Positions 5,892 through 6,126 of a stretch of DNA of 6,126 nt are shown piece after piece. Position 1 is the stretch's first letter, and each line of letters opens with the position of its first letter. The position numbers and the translations under genes are program-made. The notes under the pieces were generated by a model that saw only the letters and a program-made list of their open reading frames with translations, was not told where the DNA came from and made no database searches. The stretch is from Planctomycetota bacterium (lineage in GTDB: Bacteria > Planctomycetota > UBA8108 > UBA1146 > JAJFFE01), in the NCBI GenBank assembly GCA_020425835.1, contig JAGQRC010000244.1:1-6126 (forward strand). The letters run 5' to 3'.

Positions 5892-5987
5892 GCAGACCGA
5901 GTCCCCTCCATGCAGACGGAGTCCGTCCATGCAGACCGAGTCCCTCCATGCAGACCGAGCCCCTTCGGGCGGGCCGAGTCCCTTGGG
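5892..5987 (+). repeat. Five-copy 19-bp tandem repeat between two tRNA-Ser genes
   Basis: Units begin at 5892 (20 bp), 5912, 5931, 5950 and 5969 (19 bp each). The consensus is close to GCAGACCGAGTCCCTCCAT; units 2 and 3 differ by two bases, and units 4 and 5 diverge at the 3' half to TTCGG or TTGGG. The period is not a multiple of three and no supported ORF covers it. A possible further degenerate unit lies at 6000-6017. Unit 4 can form GCCC-CTTC-GGGC (5959-5970). Confidence 0.85.
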
Positions 5988-6062
5988 TGAATCGGCGACG
6001 TGAACCGAGTTACCGGGCCCGGGCGCAGAGAGATATCGAGTTTCGGAGTTCCAGAGAGACAC

Positions 6063-6126
6063 GGAGAGGTGTCCGAGCGGCCGAAGGAGCACGCTTGGAA
6101 AGCGTGTGTACCTCACGGTACCGCGG
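6063..6126 (+). tRNA. tRNA-Ser(GGA), cut by the window end
   Basis: The 5' acceptor strand GGAGAGG (6063-6069) is identical to that of tRNA-Ser(CGA). The D arm is TCC/GGA around GAGCGGCCGAA. The anticodon stem is CACGC/GCGTG with loop TTGGAAA (6095-6101), giving anticodon GGA (6097-6099), which reads UCC and UCU. The variable-arm hairpin GTACC-TCAC-GGTAC matches the upstream serine tRNA exactly. The T arm and 3' acceptor strand lie beyond the window. Confidence 0.93.

Noticed and set aside
5892..5987. CRISPR array
   Set aside because: The 19-bp units are directly adjacent with no spacers and there are no cas genes.

Overview
The window is GC-rich and every gene I can support lies on the + strand. 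It looks like a chromosomal housekeeping neighbourhood of a high-GC Gram-negative bacterium. The lipoprotein-type signal on a periplasmic-type isomerase, the two-domain ScpB and the style of the epimerase C-terminal domain suggest a deltaproteobacterial relative (Myxococcota or Desulfobacterota-like). This placement is inference from gene content and composition. I see no phage, transposon, plasmid or CRISPR signature.

Layout. First comes an NAD-dependent epimerase/dehydratase of GalE type (112-1284) that lacks the family's YxxxK catalytic pair and carries an extra C-terminal domain. It overlaps by 4 nt a SurA/PpiC-type parvulin peptidyl-prolyl isomerase with a probable lipoprotein signal (1281-2246). 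A 114-nt gap holding a strong stem-loop (2261-2287) leads to scpB (2361-3563), whose ends are extended by long charged tails. A two-membrane-segment RCK (TrkA-type) ion-channel protein follows (3623-4654); its pore segment has lost the usual TVGYG filter. Next come a well-formed promoter (4681-4709), a tRNA-Arg(ACG) gene (4721-4793), the tRNA adenosine deaminase gene tadA (5001-5534), a tRNA-Ser(CGA) gene (5764-5851) and the first 64 nt of a tRNA-Ser(GGA) gene (from 6063). The tRNA-flanking spacers hold a 15-bp repeat and a five-copy 19-bp repeat.

How the genes relate. The epimerase-like and isomerase genes are translationally coupled. The remaining protein genes are co-oriented but more loosely spaced. 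The clearest functional link is tRNA-Arg(ACG) beside tadA: TadA converts A34 of that tRNA to inosine so that it can read CGU, CGC and CGA. No multigene defence or biosynthetic system is visible. The most unusual items are the apparently catalytically degenerate epimerase with its fused domain and the channel-like protein without a GYG filter.
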